64,000 nucleotides of DNA from positions 51,222-115,221 of the forward strand of contig NC_015060.1 of NCBI RefSeq assembly GCF_000178975.2, given 5' to 3'. The stretch is from Granulicella tundricola MP5ACTX9 (lineage in GTDB: Bacteria; Acidobacteriota; Terriglobia; Terriglobales; Acidobacteriaceae). This document shows positions 34,406 through 41,461 of this stretch, piece after piece. Within the stretch, counting starts at the first letter, position 1. Every line of letters begins with the position of its first letter. Both the position numbers and the translations under genes were made by a program. The notes under the pieces are model-generated. The model was given only the letters and a program-made list of their open reading frames with translations. It did not search any database and was not told the DNA's origin.

Positions 34406-34469
34406 CTCCCGCAAAGTCGTTGTTTGCGGCAACATCGCCAGGAGACTTCCGCAAACACCGTTTGTAAGG
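34406..34469 (+). repeat. cassette site 14
   Basis: L arm GCAAAGTCGTTGTTTGCGGC (34411-34430) and R arm CTTCCGCAAACACCGTTTGT (34446-34465). Inner stem GTTTGCGG/CCGCAAAC is changed on both arms relative to the consensus. Spacer only about 14 bases. Left boundary of cassette A copy 2 at CCG|TTT (34460). Confidence 0.88.
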
Positions 34470-34476
34470 AACGCAG

Positions 34477-35028
34477 TTGGAACTCCCACGTATGCGTCAT
34501 GGTCATCTCACGCAATCGACGGTAACCTATCTGCCTGGACGGCGTATGGATCTCAGACAAGACACGAACGCGCACATCTATCGACCATCGCAGAGACTGA
34601 GACGATTCTTCCTCGTTGCAGGCTCGTTTTATGTGCTTGTCGGGACGTGTCTCTTTCTGCTGACGGTGGAACATGCCTTGCTTCCCGTTCGACCCAGCAT
34701 GACTGCTTGGCTCAATGCTTATCTTGGCCCCCTCGCAGGTCTCGGGCTCGCAATCATAGGCGCGAGTCAGGCTCGAAGCTATTGGCGTCGAGTCCTCATC
34801 CTGTCAGACACCAAGATCGGGACTGAATTTACCTTCGGCTTCCGAGAGCTGGATCGAAACGAAGTGATAGGAAAACGGATCCGCTGGGGAAAGCAGGGAC
34901 CGCAAACTGTCCTTATCCCGAAGGCAAGACGCTTCCCGAAGATTGTGATCCATTCCAACTTCGTGGTGGATCAATTCTATGAATCATGGATTGCCTCCGT
35001 TCCCGATCTCGGAGACATTACGGCCTGA
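34477..35028 (+). CDS. cassette gene A, copy 2: membrane protein with PH-like domain
   Basis: 183 aa from TTG 34477 with AAGGA six bases upstream; the protein is identical to the copy encoded at 25724-26275. Two transmembrane helices then a PH-like cytoplasmic part. Orientation relative to the flanking sites is the same in both copies (reading from R arm towards L arm), although the sites themselves point in opposite directions on the chromosome. This is what a moved cassette should look like. Function unknown. Confidence 0.72.
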   Translation: MELPRMRHGHLTQSTVTYLPGRRMDLRQDTNAHIYRPSQRLRRFFLVAGSFYVLVGTCLFLLTVEHALLPVRPSMTAWLNAYLGPLAGLGLAIIGASQARSYWRRVLILSDTKIGTEFTFGFRELDRNEVIGKRIRWGKQGPQTVLIPKARRFPKIVIHSNFVVDQFYESWIASVPDLGDITA

Positions 35029-35072
35029 CACCAGAGAAAGCTAGCTTCGCCTTCTGAAGAGCTTCAACGTCA

Positions 35073-35148
35073 TCTCCGCAAAGTCGGGTTTTCGGCAATT
35101 ATGAAGCTCCCGAGAGAGCGAAGCTGCCGTGCGGATGGCGTTTAGCGA
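35073..35148 (+). repeat. cassette site 15
   Basis: L arm GCAAAGTCGGGTTTTCGGCA (35078-35097) and a weak R arm around GGATGGCGTTTAGCG (35133-35147). Homology between cassette A copies ends at CGGCAA (35098), and the spacers differ completely. Confidence 0.78.
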
Positions 35149-35169
35149 GTGGCCGATGCTCCTAGCCAT

Positions 35170-35967
35170 CTAAGGAACAGGTGCAAAGCTTCCATCTACA
35201 TAATGCTTATCGCCTGCAGACCATCGCCACCGTCGCCGCTCCGCTAGAGCTATATGGCTCTGCATCACCGGAGCGGTTTCAGACTTCCCGCCCTTAGTCG
35301 AGGATCCAACAGTGGTCGTTATCCGTGTTTCCTCGATGCTTCCGTCTGGAAGAGGGAGTAGTGTACTTGAATGCTGAACGATCGGCCCTTCAGCCATGCG
35401 GTCCTCAGACGTGTACTCCTTTGTCTCCAACACGTTCGCCAAGAGATTGCCTCTCACCTCAAAAAGCAGCATGTGATCCTCCACAATGCCTGAGCCATGC
35501 CCACGGTTTACATGATGTATAAGGACACTTTGATCAACCTTGCCTTCAGTCTTAATCAACTCATATGACGTAGGCTTCCACCAACAATCAAATCTCTCAC
35601 CGGCCACGACGTGCCAACGGTGTTCCTTTGTCGTTCGTAGTAGGTACAAGTGAGAAGAGGGGCTGCCAGGGCCGGTACATGGAAAGAACAAAAGCCGGCC
35701 CTCGGAACCGACAATCGGCTCTATGTGGATGTTGCTGTTCGGAACGGCGGCTGCGGCATCATGAGCTATCGCTCCGTCTACGCCTAGGAGTTTTAGCAAA
35801 CCCTCGCGCTGATCAGGTGAGCCGAGCTTTAGTTCCTGATCGATGTCGGCGCTAGCTTCACCTGCGAGACCTCCGCTGTATCCAAATCGGACTTGCGCCC
35901 GTGAATTCGTAAGGAATAGGGACAGGAGTGCAACGAGGAGAGCGCCTGTTTTACGGTGACCTGCCAT
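35170..35967 (-). CDS. cassette gene 15: secreted protein, unknown
   Basis: 265 aa from ATG 35965-35967. Signal peptide MAGHRKTGALLVALLSLFLT then NSRAQ. The mature protein has YSGGLAGEASADIDQELKLG, LYLLRTTKEHRWHVVAGERF, and EDHMLLFEVRGNLLANVLET, suggesting a beta-rich extracytoplasmic fold. No domain recognised. It lies between sites 15 and 16 and reads against the site direction. The upstream open frame through site 16 is not coding. Confidence 0.65.
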   Translation of the reverse strand: MAGHRKTGALLVALLSLFLTNSRAQVRFGYSGGLAGEASADIDQELKLGSPDQREGLLKLLGVDGAIAHDAAAAVPNSNIHIEPIVGSEGRLLFFPCTGPGSPSSHLYLLRTTKEHRWHVVAGERFDCWWKPTSYELIKTEGKVDQSVLIHHVNRGHGSGIVEDHMLLFEVRGNLLANVLETKEYTSEDRMAEGPIVQHSSTLLPLPDGSIEETRITTTVGSSTKGGKSETAPVMQSHIALAERRRWRWSAGDKHYVDGSFAPVP

Positions 35968-36044
35968 GTCGACAATGTTAGCTCCTCCGAGTGATTCAGG
36001 TTGTAATCCCCCTTCGACCGACCCAACGGAGAAGTCCCCATTTA

Positions 36045-36128
36045 CTGAAAGTCGAGGTTTTCGGAAACGTCGATGGTTCCTACCCCGTCCAAGCGGGTAG
36101 AAGCTGCCGACAATCGCCGTTTTCGCGA
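36045..36128 (+). repeat. cassette site 16
   Basis: L arm GAAAGTCGAGGTTTTCGGAA (36047-36066), spacer with the CTACCC/GGGTAG palindrome, and R arm GCTGCCGACAATCGCCGTTT (36103-36122). Same site as number 10, carried with cassette B; homology starts at GAAAGTCG. Confidence 0.88.
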
Positions 36129-36154
36129 GATTGCGAATCTTGTATTCTCCAGTC

Positions 36155-36452
36155 ATGACATGGAGATGGTTTCAGGACCGGCGCACTCCCGAACGTTGGG
36201 CAAAGATGCAAAAACGAGGCCGCCTTTGGAACCTTGTCTTATATCTGCTCACTGGTTCGGTTGCTATGCGTTTGTCCGTTTGGTTCACGTGACATGCTTC
36301 AAGGCTGGATGGCTTACTACTCCAGGAATTAGCTCATGGGCCGACATGTTTTCTCAGCAGTCATTCCTGCGTTTGTTGGCGCCGAAATCGACTGGTCTGA
36401 TATGCAGCATAAGTTCGCCCAAGATCGTGGCGAAGACGGCTCAACGATTTAA
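36155..36452 (+). pseudogene. cassette B, gene b2 copy 2 (frameshifted)
   Basis: Same gene as 28712-29011 in the opposite orientation. After LWNLVL the copy reads ATATCTGCTCACTGGTTC where copy 1 has GAATCTGCTCATTTGGTTC, losing one base near 36250. The protein therefore ends early (LYLLTGSVAMRLSVWFT). The DNA downstream still matches copy 1 to the original stop, so the damage is recent. The intact copy may have relaxed selection on this one. Confidence 0.7.
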
Positions 36453-36496
36453 GACCTGAACTCCGGCACGGTCGCGTCATCGGCAAGGTCGTACAT

Positions 36497-36685
36497 TTAG
36501 CTCAAGGTCCTGCGCCCTCGTCTTACATGGGCAATGTAGCCGATGAAAACACCTAACCAACAGAGGAGCCAAGCAACCGTCAACCACGGGTGCTCATGCC
36601 ACAGAGAACTCCAAAGCGGCGGCATGAGAAACACGAAAATGATGATTGCGGCGAAGCTCTCCGACTTCATTCCCACGGTGCTCAT
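36497..36685 (-). CDS. cassette B, gene b1 copy 2: small two-pass membrane protein
   Basis: 62 aa, identical to the protein at 28479-28667, in inverted orientation on the chromosome but in the same orientation relative to the cassette sites. Two membrane segments and a basic C-terminus. Unlike b2 in this copy, the frame is intact. Start ATG 36683-36685 with no strong ribosome-binding site. Confidence 0.6.
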   Translation of the reverse strand: MSTVGMKSESFAAIIIFVFLMPPLWSSLWHEHPWLTVAWLLCWLGVFIGYIAHVRRGRRTLS

Positions 36686-36728
36686 GTGACCATCTTCTCA
36701 GCACAATAGGCCCAAGACAAGTCTACTG

Positions 36729-36810
36729 CCCCAAAAGTCGTTGTTTTCGGCAATGGCGACGTTTTCAACGGCCAAACAGGTGGAAGTTGCCGACAACTCC
36801 GTTTATAGGA
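36729..36810 (+). repeat. cassette site 17 (closest to consensus)
   Basis: L arm AAAGTCGTTGTTTTCGGCAA (36734-36753) and R arm GTTGCCGACAACTCCGTTTA (36786-36805), with a 32-base spacer. This site shows the fold most clearly: TCGGCAA/TTGCCGA, a TTT bulge, CGTTG against CAAC, then AAA/TTT. Confidence 0.9.
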
Positions 36811-36910
36811 ACAAACCACAACCTCCGTGTGCCCCATCCTCACCGACGGTTCTATCGTCGGTTAGGGTGGGCATCGTTTGCGGAAGCAAACGACCGTTCT
36901 CCTCCACACT
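36806..36910 (+). other. cassette 17: about 100 bases without a gene, two hairpins
   Basis: Between the R arm of site 17 and that of site 18 there is no frame of useful length. It contains two clean hairpins: ACCGACG-loop-CGTCGGT (36842-36862) and GTTTGC-GGAA-GCAAAC (36876-36891). It may encode a small RNA, be a terminator-like cassette, or be what remains after a deletion. Confidence 0.45.
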
Positions 36911-36923
36911 TCCCAAAACGCCG
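36909..36923 (+). repeat. cassette site 18, right arm (interrupted by IS110)
   Basis: CTTCCCAAAACGCCG is an R arm up to CCG|TTT; it continues as TTTTCGCGAACG at 38350 after the IS110 copy. Same insertion point as in site 1. Confidence 0.72.
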
Positions 36924-38349
36924 TTAATGAGATGGTCCGCCGCTTGATCTCCACCCGGAAGGTAGGCGATTGTGTTGGCAGGTACAAGGAGGATCATCGA
37001 CATGCAGATTCATTCGGTTGGCATAGATCTGGGTAAGACGACCTTTCACCTCGTAGCCCTGAGCGCAGCTGGCAAGGTGCTGTTGCGCAAGAAGTTCACT
37101 CAGAAGCAACTGATCACCTTCACCGCGAACATGCAGACCTCCTTGATCGGGATGGAGGCATGTTCAGGAGCGCACTTCCTGGGCCGGGCTTTGCGAGCGC
37201 AAGGCCACGACGTGAAGCTGATTCCAGCGCAGTTTGTAAAGCCGTTCGTGAAGTCGAATAAGAACGACTTCCTGGATGCTGAGGCGATCGCTGAAGCCGT
37301 CGACCGACAGAACATGCGCTTCGTTCCGATCAAGACCGACGATCAGCTCGACCTGCAAGCCATGCATCGTGTGCGTGACAGGCTTGTCGCTCGCCGGACG
37401 TCCGTGATCAACCAGCTGCGAGCCTTTCTGCTGGAGCGCGGCATGGTTTTCGCCAAGACTCCCATCAAGTTGAGACAAGCGATGCCAGAGATACTCGAGA
37501 ACGCGGAGTCGAACCTGACGCCACGCATGCGCAACCTTGTCAGCCTGCTCTGGAGCGAGTGGAAGGATCTTCAGCAGCAGATCGTTGCGATGAACGAAGA
37601 GGTCGAGCAGATCGCTTCTTCCGACCCCGCATGCCAACGGCTGAGACAAATCCCCGGCATCGGCCCCTTGGTCGCAACCGCAATCGTCGCTGCGATCGGC
37701 AACGGAGCAGCCTTCCATAAGGGCCGAGAGTTCTCCGCATGGCTTGGACTTGTACCCCGACAGCACTCGACCGGCGGCAAGGCGAGACTCTTCGGCATCA
37801 GCAAGCGAGGTAACCGCTACCTGAGAAAGCTGCTCGTCCATGGCGCCCGATCAGCAGTTCTCATCGTCAAGCGAGACGCGTTCCCCGTTTGGGCCTTGGC
37901 TTGATGGTCTGGAACAACGAGCACCGGTGAAGGTCGTCATTACAGCCGCAGCCAACAAGCTTGCTCGTATGGCCTGGGCGGTGCTCTCAAGCGGCAATGA
38001 CTACCGCCCAGCAACGGCTCCGATGCCGGCCTGAGCAGGCGCGGAAAAGACGCCTTCGGCTTGGAAGCGCAGAATCGCGCTCCCACTTTACCGCACCACG
38101 ACGACGATTTAGAGTTCCCACCAAGGTCTGCACTGGACAGCTAAGACGACCGAACAGTTCCCAACGGCGTGCTCAAAACCTGCTCCCGAAAATGGTCTTC
38201 CATGACCGTGCCGTTTATCAGGTAGAGCACGCAGCGCAACTCATCATGGCCAGGAGACTAGACCCTCCACCCAAAGGCCGAATACATTTGCGCAGACCTG
38301 TCGATGTCGCCCTTCGCTTTTCCCTTGCAGTCGTGCGGCGGACCATACA
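36924..38349 (+). mobile_element. IS110-family (IS1111-like) insertion sequence, copy 2
   Basis: 1426 bases, one more than copy 1 (17494-18918) because of a single inserted base near 37877. The ends, subterminal inverted repeats and target position (after CCG of an R arm) are the same as in copy 1, while the flanking cassettes are unrelated. So both copies were inserted independently at equivalent sites. Confidence 0.9.
37002..38034 (+). pseudogene. IS110-family transposase, copy 2 (one-base frameshift)
   Basis: Identical to the transposase at 17572-18603 up to SAVLIVKR. Here GCGAGACGCGTTCC replaces GCGAGAGCGTTCC, an extra C near 37877, so the frame ends as DAFPVWALA at 37904 and the last 43 residues continue in another frame to 38034. 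The Transposase_20 core is complete before the shift; only the C-terminal helix is lost. Probably inactive, but it could be mobilised by copy 1. Confidence 0.88.
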
Positions 38350-38389
38350 TTTTCGCGAACGTGCAACCCAGCCGCGATAAAATTCAACA

Positions 38390-39058
38390 ATGGGCCTTGC
38401 GTCGCTCCTCACGCAGCTTCGACGGTCGTTCACAGTGGACACTGATGCATCGATCTCGAAGCCTAAGGCTGTGCGCGCTCCTGCGGCGGCTGAGGACTTC
38501 ACAGGACTGTACACGAAGCCTCCAACTTCCTCTGCAACCAAGTTTCCCGGTGTGCCTGCGCCTGACGTTGCTCTAGCACCAAGTCTCCTAGCAGCACGGT
38601 GGGTAAGCCACGATCTCTATGGGGAGGAAATGCCGGGGATCGCCGCCGACCTTCTCGAAGCAGGATTCGATACTCCAGCCGTGAGGCGACTGGCAGGTGA
38701 GACGCAGGTCAACAACTCAGCGGATGCAGAGCCTCTCGTGAGTCGCATGTTTAGAGAACTTGGAATCCCTCCCTCACTTGGACAGCAGGAGGCCAAACTG
38801 ATAGTTTCGCGGCAACTCGCCCGTGAAGTTATAGCTGGTTGGCGAAATGCATGGGCGACAGCCAGCCATCTCGAGATCGTGATCTGGGAACACTTACCTC
38901 CGAACGCAGACTTGTCTGCGATTTTCCAGATCAACGGTGAGATCGATTGGGACGCGCCCTACCGGCGTTCTCTGCCTGACCTCAGTGCTGCTCTTTTGGA
39001 GGCATTCGCGGACCTGGGAACAATGGCTATCGAGGACGTGGACGTCAGCCATGCATAA
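38390..39058 (+). CDS. cassette gene 18: hypothetical soluble protein
   Basis: 222 aa starting MGLASLLTQLRRSFTVDTDA. The first 60 residues are Pro/Ala/Thr-rich and low-complexity; the rest is acidic and helical (WVSHDLYGEEMPGIAADLLE, VIAGWRNAWATASHLEIVIW, LSAALLEAFADLGTMAIEDV). Cytoplasmic by appearance: no signal or membrane segment. The central EEMPGIAADLLEAGFDTPAVRRLAG stretch resembles a small helical domain seen in uncharacterised bacterial proteins near immunity genes, but I cannot name it. It lies between sites 18 and 19. Confidence 0.65.
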   Translation: MGLASLLTQLRRSFTVDTDASISKPKAVRAPAAAEDFTGLYTKPPTSSATKFPGVPAPDVALAPSLLAARWVSHDLYGEEMPGIAADLLEAGFDTPAVRRLAGETQVNNSADAEPLVSRMFRELGIPPSLGQQEAKLIVSRQLAREVIAGWRNAWATASHLEIVIWEHLPPNADLSAIFQINGEIDWDAPYRRSLPDLSAALLEAFADLGTMAIEDVDVSHA

Positions 39059-39084
39059 GCGTTTCGGAATCTTTTGAGGTTGCG

Positions 39085-39158
39085 CCTGCAAAGTCGGTGT
39101 TTTCGGTAATCACGCCCGGCTTCTGGGTCAAAGTTGCTCAAAACGCCAATCCTTGGGG
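39085..39158 (+). repeat. cassette site 19
   Basis: L arm GCAAAGTCGGTGTTTTCGGT (39088-39107) and R arm AAGTTGCTCAAAACGCCAAT (39131-39150). The arms here pair less well (TCGGTAA against TTGCTCA), possibly a recombined or decaying site. Confidence 0.8.
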
Positions 39159-39193
39159 GGGGCAGAGTACAAAGCAAGCTCCCTCCGTTAGCG

Positions 39194-39940
39194 TCAGCTA
39201 CCTGATTCTCCTTGCTTGATGAGGGTTGAAGCGAGGAAGGAAAGCGATGGTGGGAGTCGGAAACTCAGCTGCATAAGTTCCGTGTCGACGTCAGATCCGA
39301 TGCTGAGCAGGGCAAATCCGGTGATGGGTTGGTCAGACGGCAGGAGCCAGGACATCGTGCCGAGCCCACGTCGATGAGCAGGAGTGGTGAACTCGACGAG
39401 TTCCTTGCTCTTGTAGTTGAGTTGGTCAGATAGGAAAGCGCCGAAGGGATAATCTGATGGGGAACCGAAGCCTTCCGCGATGATCTTGCGAGCGTAGCCG
39501 CGATGTGCCGGGAAGACGCGGGCTACTACCTTTGCCACCTCAAAGCGGCCTGATGTCTCACCGTCGGAGCCGGAGAATTGAATGGCCGGACCCGTAAAGC
39601 CTTTCCATTTTTTGTGTTCTAAGAGCTTGGGGCCGTCTAGTACCTCAGGAGCGACATAGAGAGTCCAGCCGTCGGACCCGATGGTAGCGAAGCAGTTCCA
39701 GCCCCGTGGGCCCAGGGTACCGAAATGGCCGGCATCACCGCTGTACTCGTACCAAGCTAGTTGGGCAGCTACCGCAGGCGGAAGGTTGACCGGCTTCGGT
39801 GAGCCTGTTTTTGCGAGGTAGGGGCCGGTTTGGCCGTCGCCGGAACATCCGATGTACGGCACGGAGGTTTGAGCGTGTGCCAAACACGTCGCCGCCGCAA
39901 AGAGCAGACAAGACAGCGGCAGGATTACCTTGCTACGCAT
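39194..39940 (-). CDS. cassette gene 19: secreted protein, unknown
   Basis: 248 aa from ATG 39938-39940. Signal peptide MRSKVILPLSCLLFAAATCL then AHAQ. Mature protein begins TSVPYIGCSGDGQTGPYLAK; also YEYSGDAGHFGTLGPRGWNC, giving several Cys likely to be oxidised in the periplasm. It resembles small exported Acidobacteria proteins I cannot place in a family. Between sites 19 and 20, reading against the site direction. Confidence 0.68.
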   Translation of the reverse strand: MRSKVILPLSCLLFAAATCLAHAQTSVPYIGCSGDGQTGPYLAKTGSPKPVNLPPAVAAQLAWYEYSGDAGHFGTLGPRGWNCFATIGSDGWTLYVAPEVLDGPKLLEHKKWKGFTGPAIQFSGSDGETSGRFEVAKVVARVFPAHRGYARKIIAEGFGSPSDYPFGAFLSDQLNYKSKELVEFTTPAHRRGLGTMSWLLPSDQPITGFALLSIGSDVDTELMQLSFRLPPSLSFLASTLIKQGESGS

Positions 39941-39953
39941 TGGCGAATTATAG

Positions 39954-40018
39954 TTCCCAAGAAGTCGTGTTTTCGGAAGTCTCGCCCCCGAAGTTGCCGA
40001 CAACACCGTTTATGGAGA
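39954..40018 (+). repeat. cassette site 20
   Basis: L arm CAAGAAGTCGTGTTTTCGGA (39958-39977) and R arm GTTGCCGACAACACCGTTTA (39993-40012) with a short spacer (about 15 bases). Confidence 0.88.
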
Positions 40019-40043
40019 AGTAGACTTATCCCAAGAGGTCGGG

Positions 40044-40454
40044 ATGTCACACAAGTACACGGTGGAGTTCAGAATCTACGGCAAGAGTCTCGACCCGGCT
40101 GCTGTCACCGCCGATCTTGGCTTAGAGCCCTGCCGGACAGTGAACCCCGGAACCAGGAGGGCCGACGGGAGGCTGTTGGAGGGTCTCTGGGCCTTCGACG
40201 GCGATCCATCGGAGGCATTCAGCGGCTCACTTGAGGAAGCTCTTAGGTTCGTTCTCGACTTGCTACATCCCCTAAAAGAGCGGATTCTCGCGTACCGGAC
40301 TAGCGCACATCTTGTTTGGTGGTGTGGACACTTCCAGTCCAGCTTCGATGGTGGATACACTCTGTCGGCGGCTGTCCTGGGCCAGCTCTCCGACTTTGGA
40401 GTTGAGTTCACAGTCGACAACTACTTTAGCGAATCCGAAGCGACGGCAGAGTAG
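40044..40454 (+). CDS. cassette gene 20: DUF4279 family protein
   Basis: A 136-aa protein beginning MSHKYTVEFRIYGKSLDPAA. The pattern VEFRIYGKSLDPAAVTADLG, GTRRADGRLLEGLWAFDG, LHPLKERILAYR and a terminal LSDFGVEFTVDNYF is that of DUF4279, a small alpha-beta domain of unknown function often found as a single gene and in some toxin-immunity clusters. Cytoplasmic. ATG 40044 with a weak ribosome-binding site. Last cassette of the right-hand array, between sites 20 and 21. Confidence 0.78.
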   Translation: MSHKYTVEFRIYGKSLDPAAVTADLGLEPCRTVNPGTRRADGRLLEGLWAFDGDPSEAFSGSLEEALRFVLDLLHPLKERILAYRTSAHLVWWCGHFQSSFDGGYTLSAAVLGQLSDFGVEFTVDNYFSESEATAE

Positions 40455-40476
40455 TTCGAGTCCGAGAAGATCACGC

Positions 40477-40582
40477 CTTCCGCAAAGTCGTTGTTTTCGC
40501 TAAGTTCAGGCTCTCGGGTCAAAGATCGACAATTCGACCCAGCTGGCGGTTCAAAGTTGGTAACAACGCCGCTTCAAGGACG
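40477..40582 (+). repeat. cassette site 21 (long spacer)
   Basis: L arm GCAAAGTCGTTGTTTTCGCT (40482-40501) and R arm GTTGGTAACAACGCCGCTTC (40555-40574). The spacer is about 55 bases and contains GGGTC and GACCC as a stem. Last site of the array. Confidence 0.8.
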
Positions 40583-40611
40583 TTGAAGAAATGTAACAGA
40601 GGCTCGAAGCA

Positions 40612-41286
40612 GTGGAAAACTGCAAGTTTGTGAGCTATCTCAGGGTCTCAACGGTACGGCAGGGAACTAGCGGCCTTGGCCTGGAAGCGCAACGCGCCGC
40701 CGTCGCCGTATTCCTAAACGGGGGAGACTGGATCCTGGTGCAGGAGGTCCTAGAGGTCGAGAGCGGAAAGAGCAATGATCGGCCCGCCCTCGCTACCGCC
40801 CTCAAGCTCTGCCGCAAGCATCGCGCTACCCTCGTGATCGCTAAGCTGGATCGCCTCGCCCGCAACGTGGCCTTCATCTCGAACCTAATGGAGTCTGGCG
40901 TCGAGTTCGTGGCTGTCGATATGCCGCAGGCGAATCGGTTCGTGGTGCACATCCTGGCCGCAGTTGCTGAACAGGAGGCTGAGGCCACCTAAAAGAGGAC
41001 CAAAGCAGCCCTCGCCGCCGCAAAAGCGCGGCGAACGAAGCTTGGCGGCCGCCGCGTCTCGGCTGAGCGCTTTGCAGGAATCGGAGCTGCAGCGCGCTAG
41101 AAGCGCAGCCAAAGAGCGAGTCAGGTCCGCGCGGAGCTCATTCCGACGATCACAGCCATTCAAGCCGCCGGCGCGAGCTCGCTCTGTGCGATCGCTGCAG
41201 AACTGAATGCTCGCGAGATCCCGACACCCCGGAGGCCCGGGGAATGGTCTGCGGCCCAGGTTCAAAGGGTGATGGGGCACTATTGA
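40612..41286 (+). pseudogene. serine recombinase with two in-frame stop codons
   Basis: The frame encodes a Pin-like serine recombinase: SYLRVSTVRQGTSGLGLEAQ (catalytic Ser), LDRLARNVAFISNLMESGVE, VDMPQANRFVVHILAAVAEQ. It meets TAA at 40990-40992 and TAG at 41092-41094, yet the same frame carries the rest of the family: KRTKAALAAAKARRTKLGG, then a C-terminal helix-turn-helix-like GASSLCAIAAELNAREIPTP and RPGEWSAAQVQRVMGHY, ending at 41284-41286. Everything except the two stops is intact, so it is a recent pseudogene, unless stop readthrough occurs. Some text in the active E-helix region (EQEAEAT) departs from the usual EREAIS. Confidence 0.85.
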
Positions 41287-41311
41287 CATTTAGCCTTGGA
41301 GCCGATAAAGT
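41283..41311 (+). promoter_or_regulatory. sigma-70 type promoter of the type III toxin-antitoxin locus
   Basis: TTGACA (41283-41288), a 17-base spacer and TAAAGT (41306-41311). Predicted start of transcription near 41318, exactly where the first RNA repeat begins. The -35 overlaps the stop codon of the recombinase pseudogene. Confidence 0.7.
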
Positions 41312-41318
41312 ATTGGAA

Positions 41319-41424
41319 TGATGTGGTGGAAGGGTAATCCCCACGTAAAATAAAGAAGTGCCCAAGAAGACTGATGTGGTGGAAGGGTATTCCCCACGTA
41401 AAAAACAGAAGTACCCCCTCTAAA
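41319..41424 (+). ncRNA. type III antitoxin RNA: two 53-nt repeats
   Basis: Two direct repeats with a period of 53 nt (41319-41371 and 41372-41424). The first 33 positions are nearly identical and contain GATGTGGTGGAAGGGTA then TCCCCACGTAAAA; the distal part is looser (AGAAGTGCCC/AGAAGTACCC). In known type III systems such tandem repeats are transcribed upstream of the toxin gene, cut by the toxin into single units, and each unit folds as a pseudoknot that binds and inhibits it. GGGTA/TCCCC segments here could form such a fold. It is not a CRISPR: only two units and no cas genes. Confidence 0.8.
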
Positions 41425-41447
41425 AAGGGCCCGAAAGGGCCTTTTTT
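41422..41447 (+). terminator. terminator between antitoxin repeats and toxin gene
   Basis: AAAAAGGGCCCGAAAGGGCC followed by TTTTTT: a GGCCC/GGGCC stem with a GAAA-type loop and flanking A/T pairs. A leaky terminator in this place sets the RNA-to-toxin ratio in known type III systems. Confidence 0.85.
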
Positions 41448-41461
41448 AGTGCCTAGGTAAA

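Noticed and set aside
36841..36891. Hairpins in the gene-less cassette as rho-independent terminators
   Set aside because: Neither is followed by a T run, so termination is not supported.
17478..40582. Classical integron
   Set aside because: No IntI (no extra helix insertion in either tyrosine recombinase), genes face both directions, and the R arm does not fit the strict GTTRRRY core, so it is described as integron-like only.
41319..41424. Two direct repeats taken as a mini CRISPR
   Set aside because: Only two units with a 53-nt period, the spacer-like part is itself partly repeated, there are no cas genes, and a promoter, terminator and ToxN-like gene fit a type III toxin-antitoxin locus.
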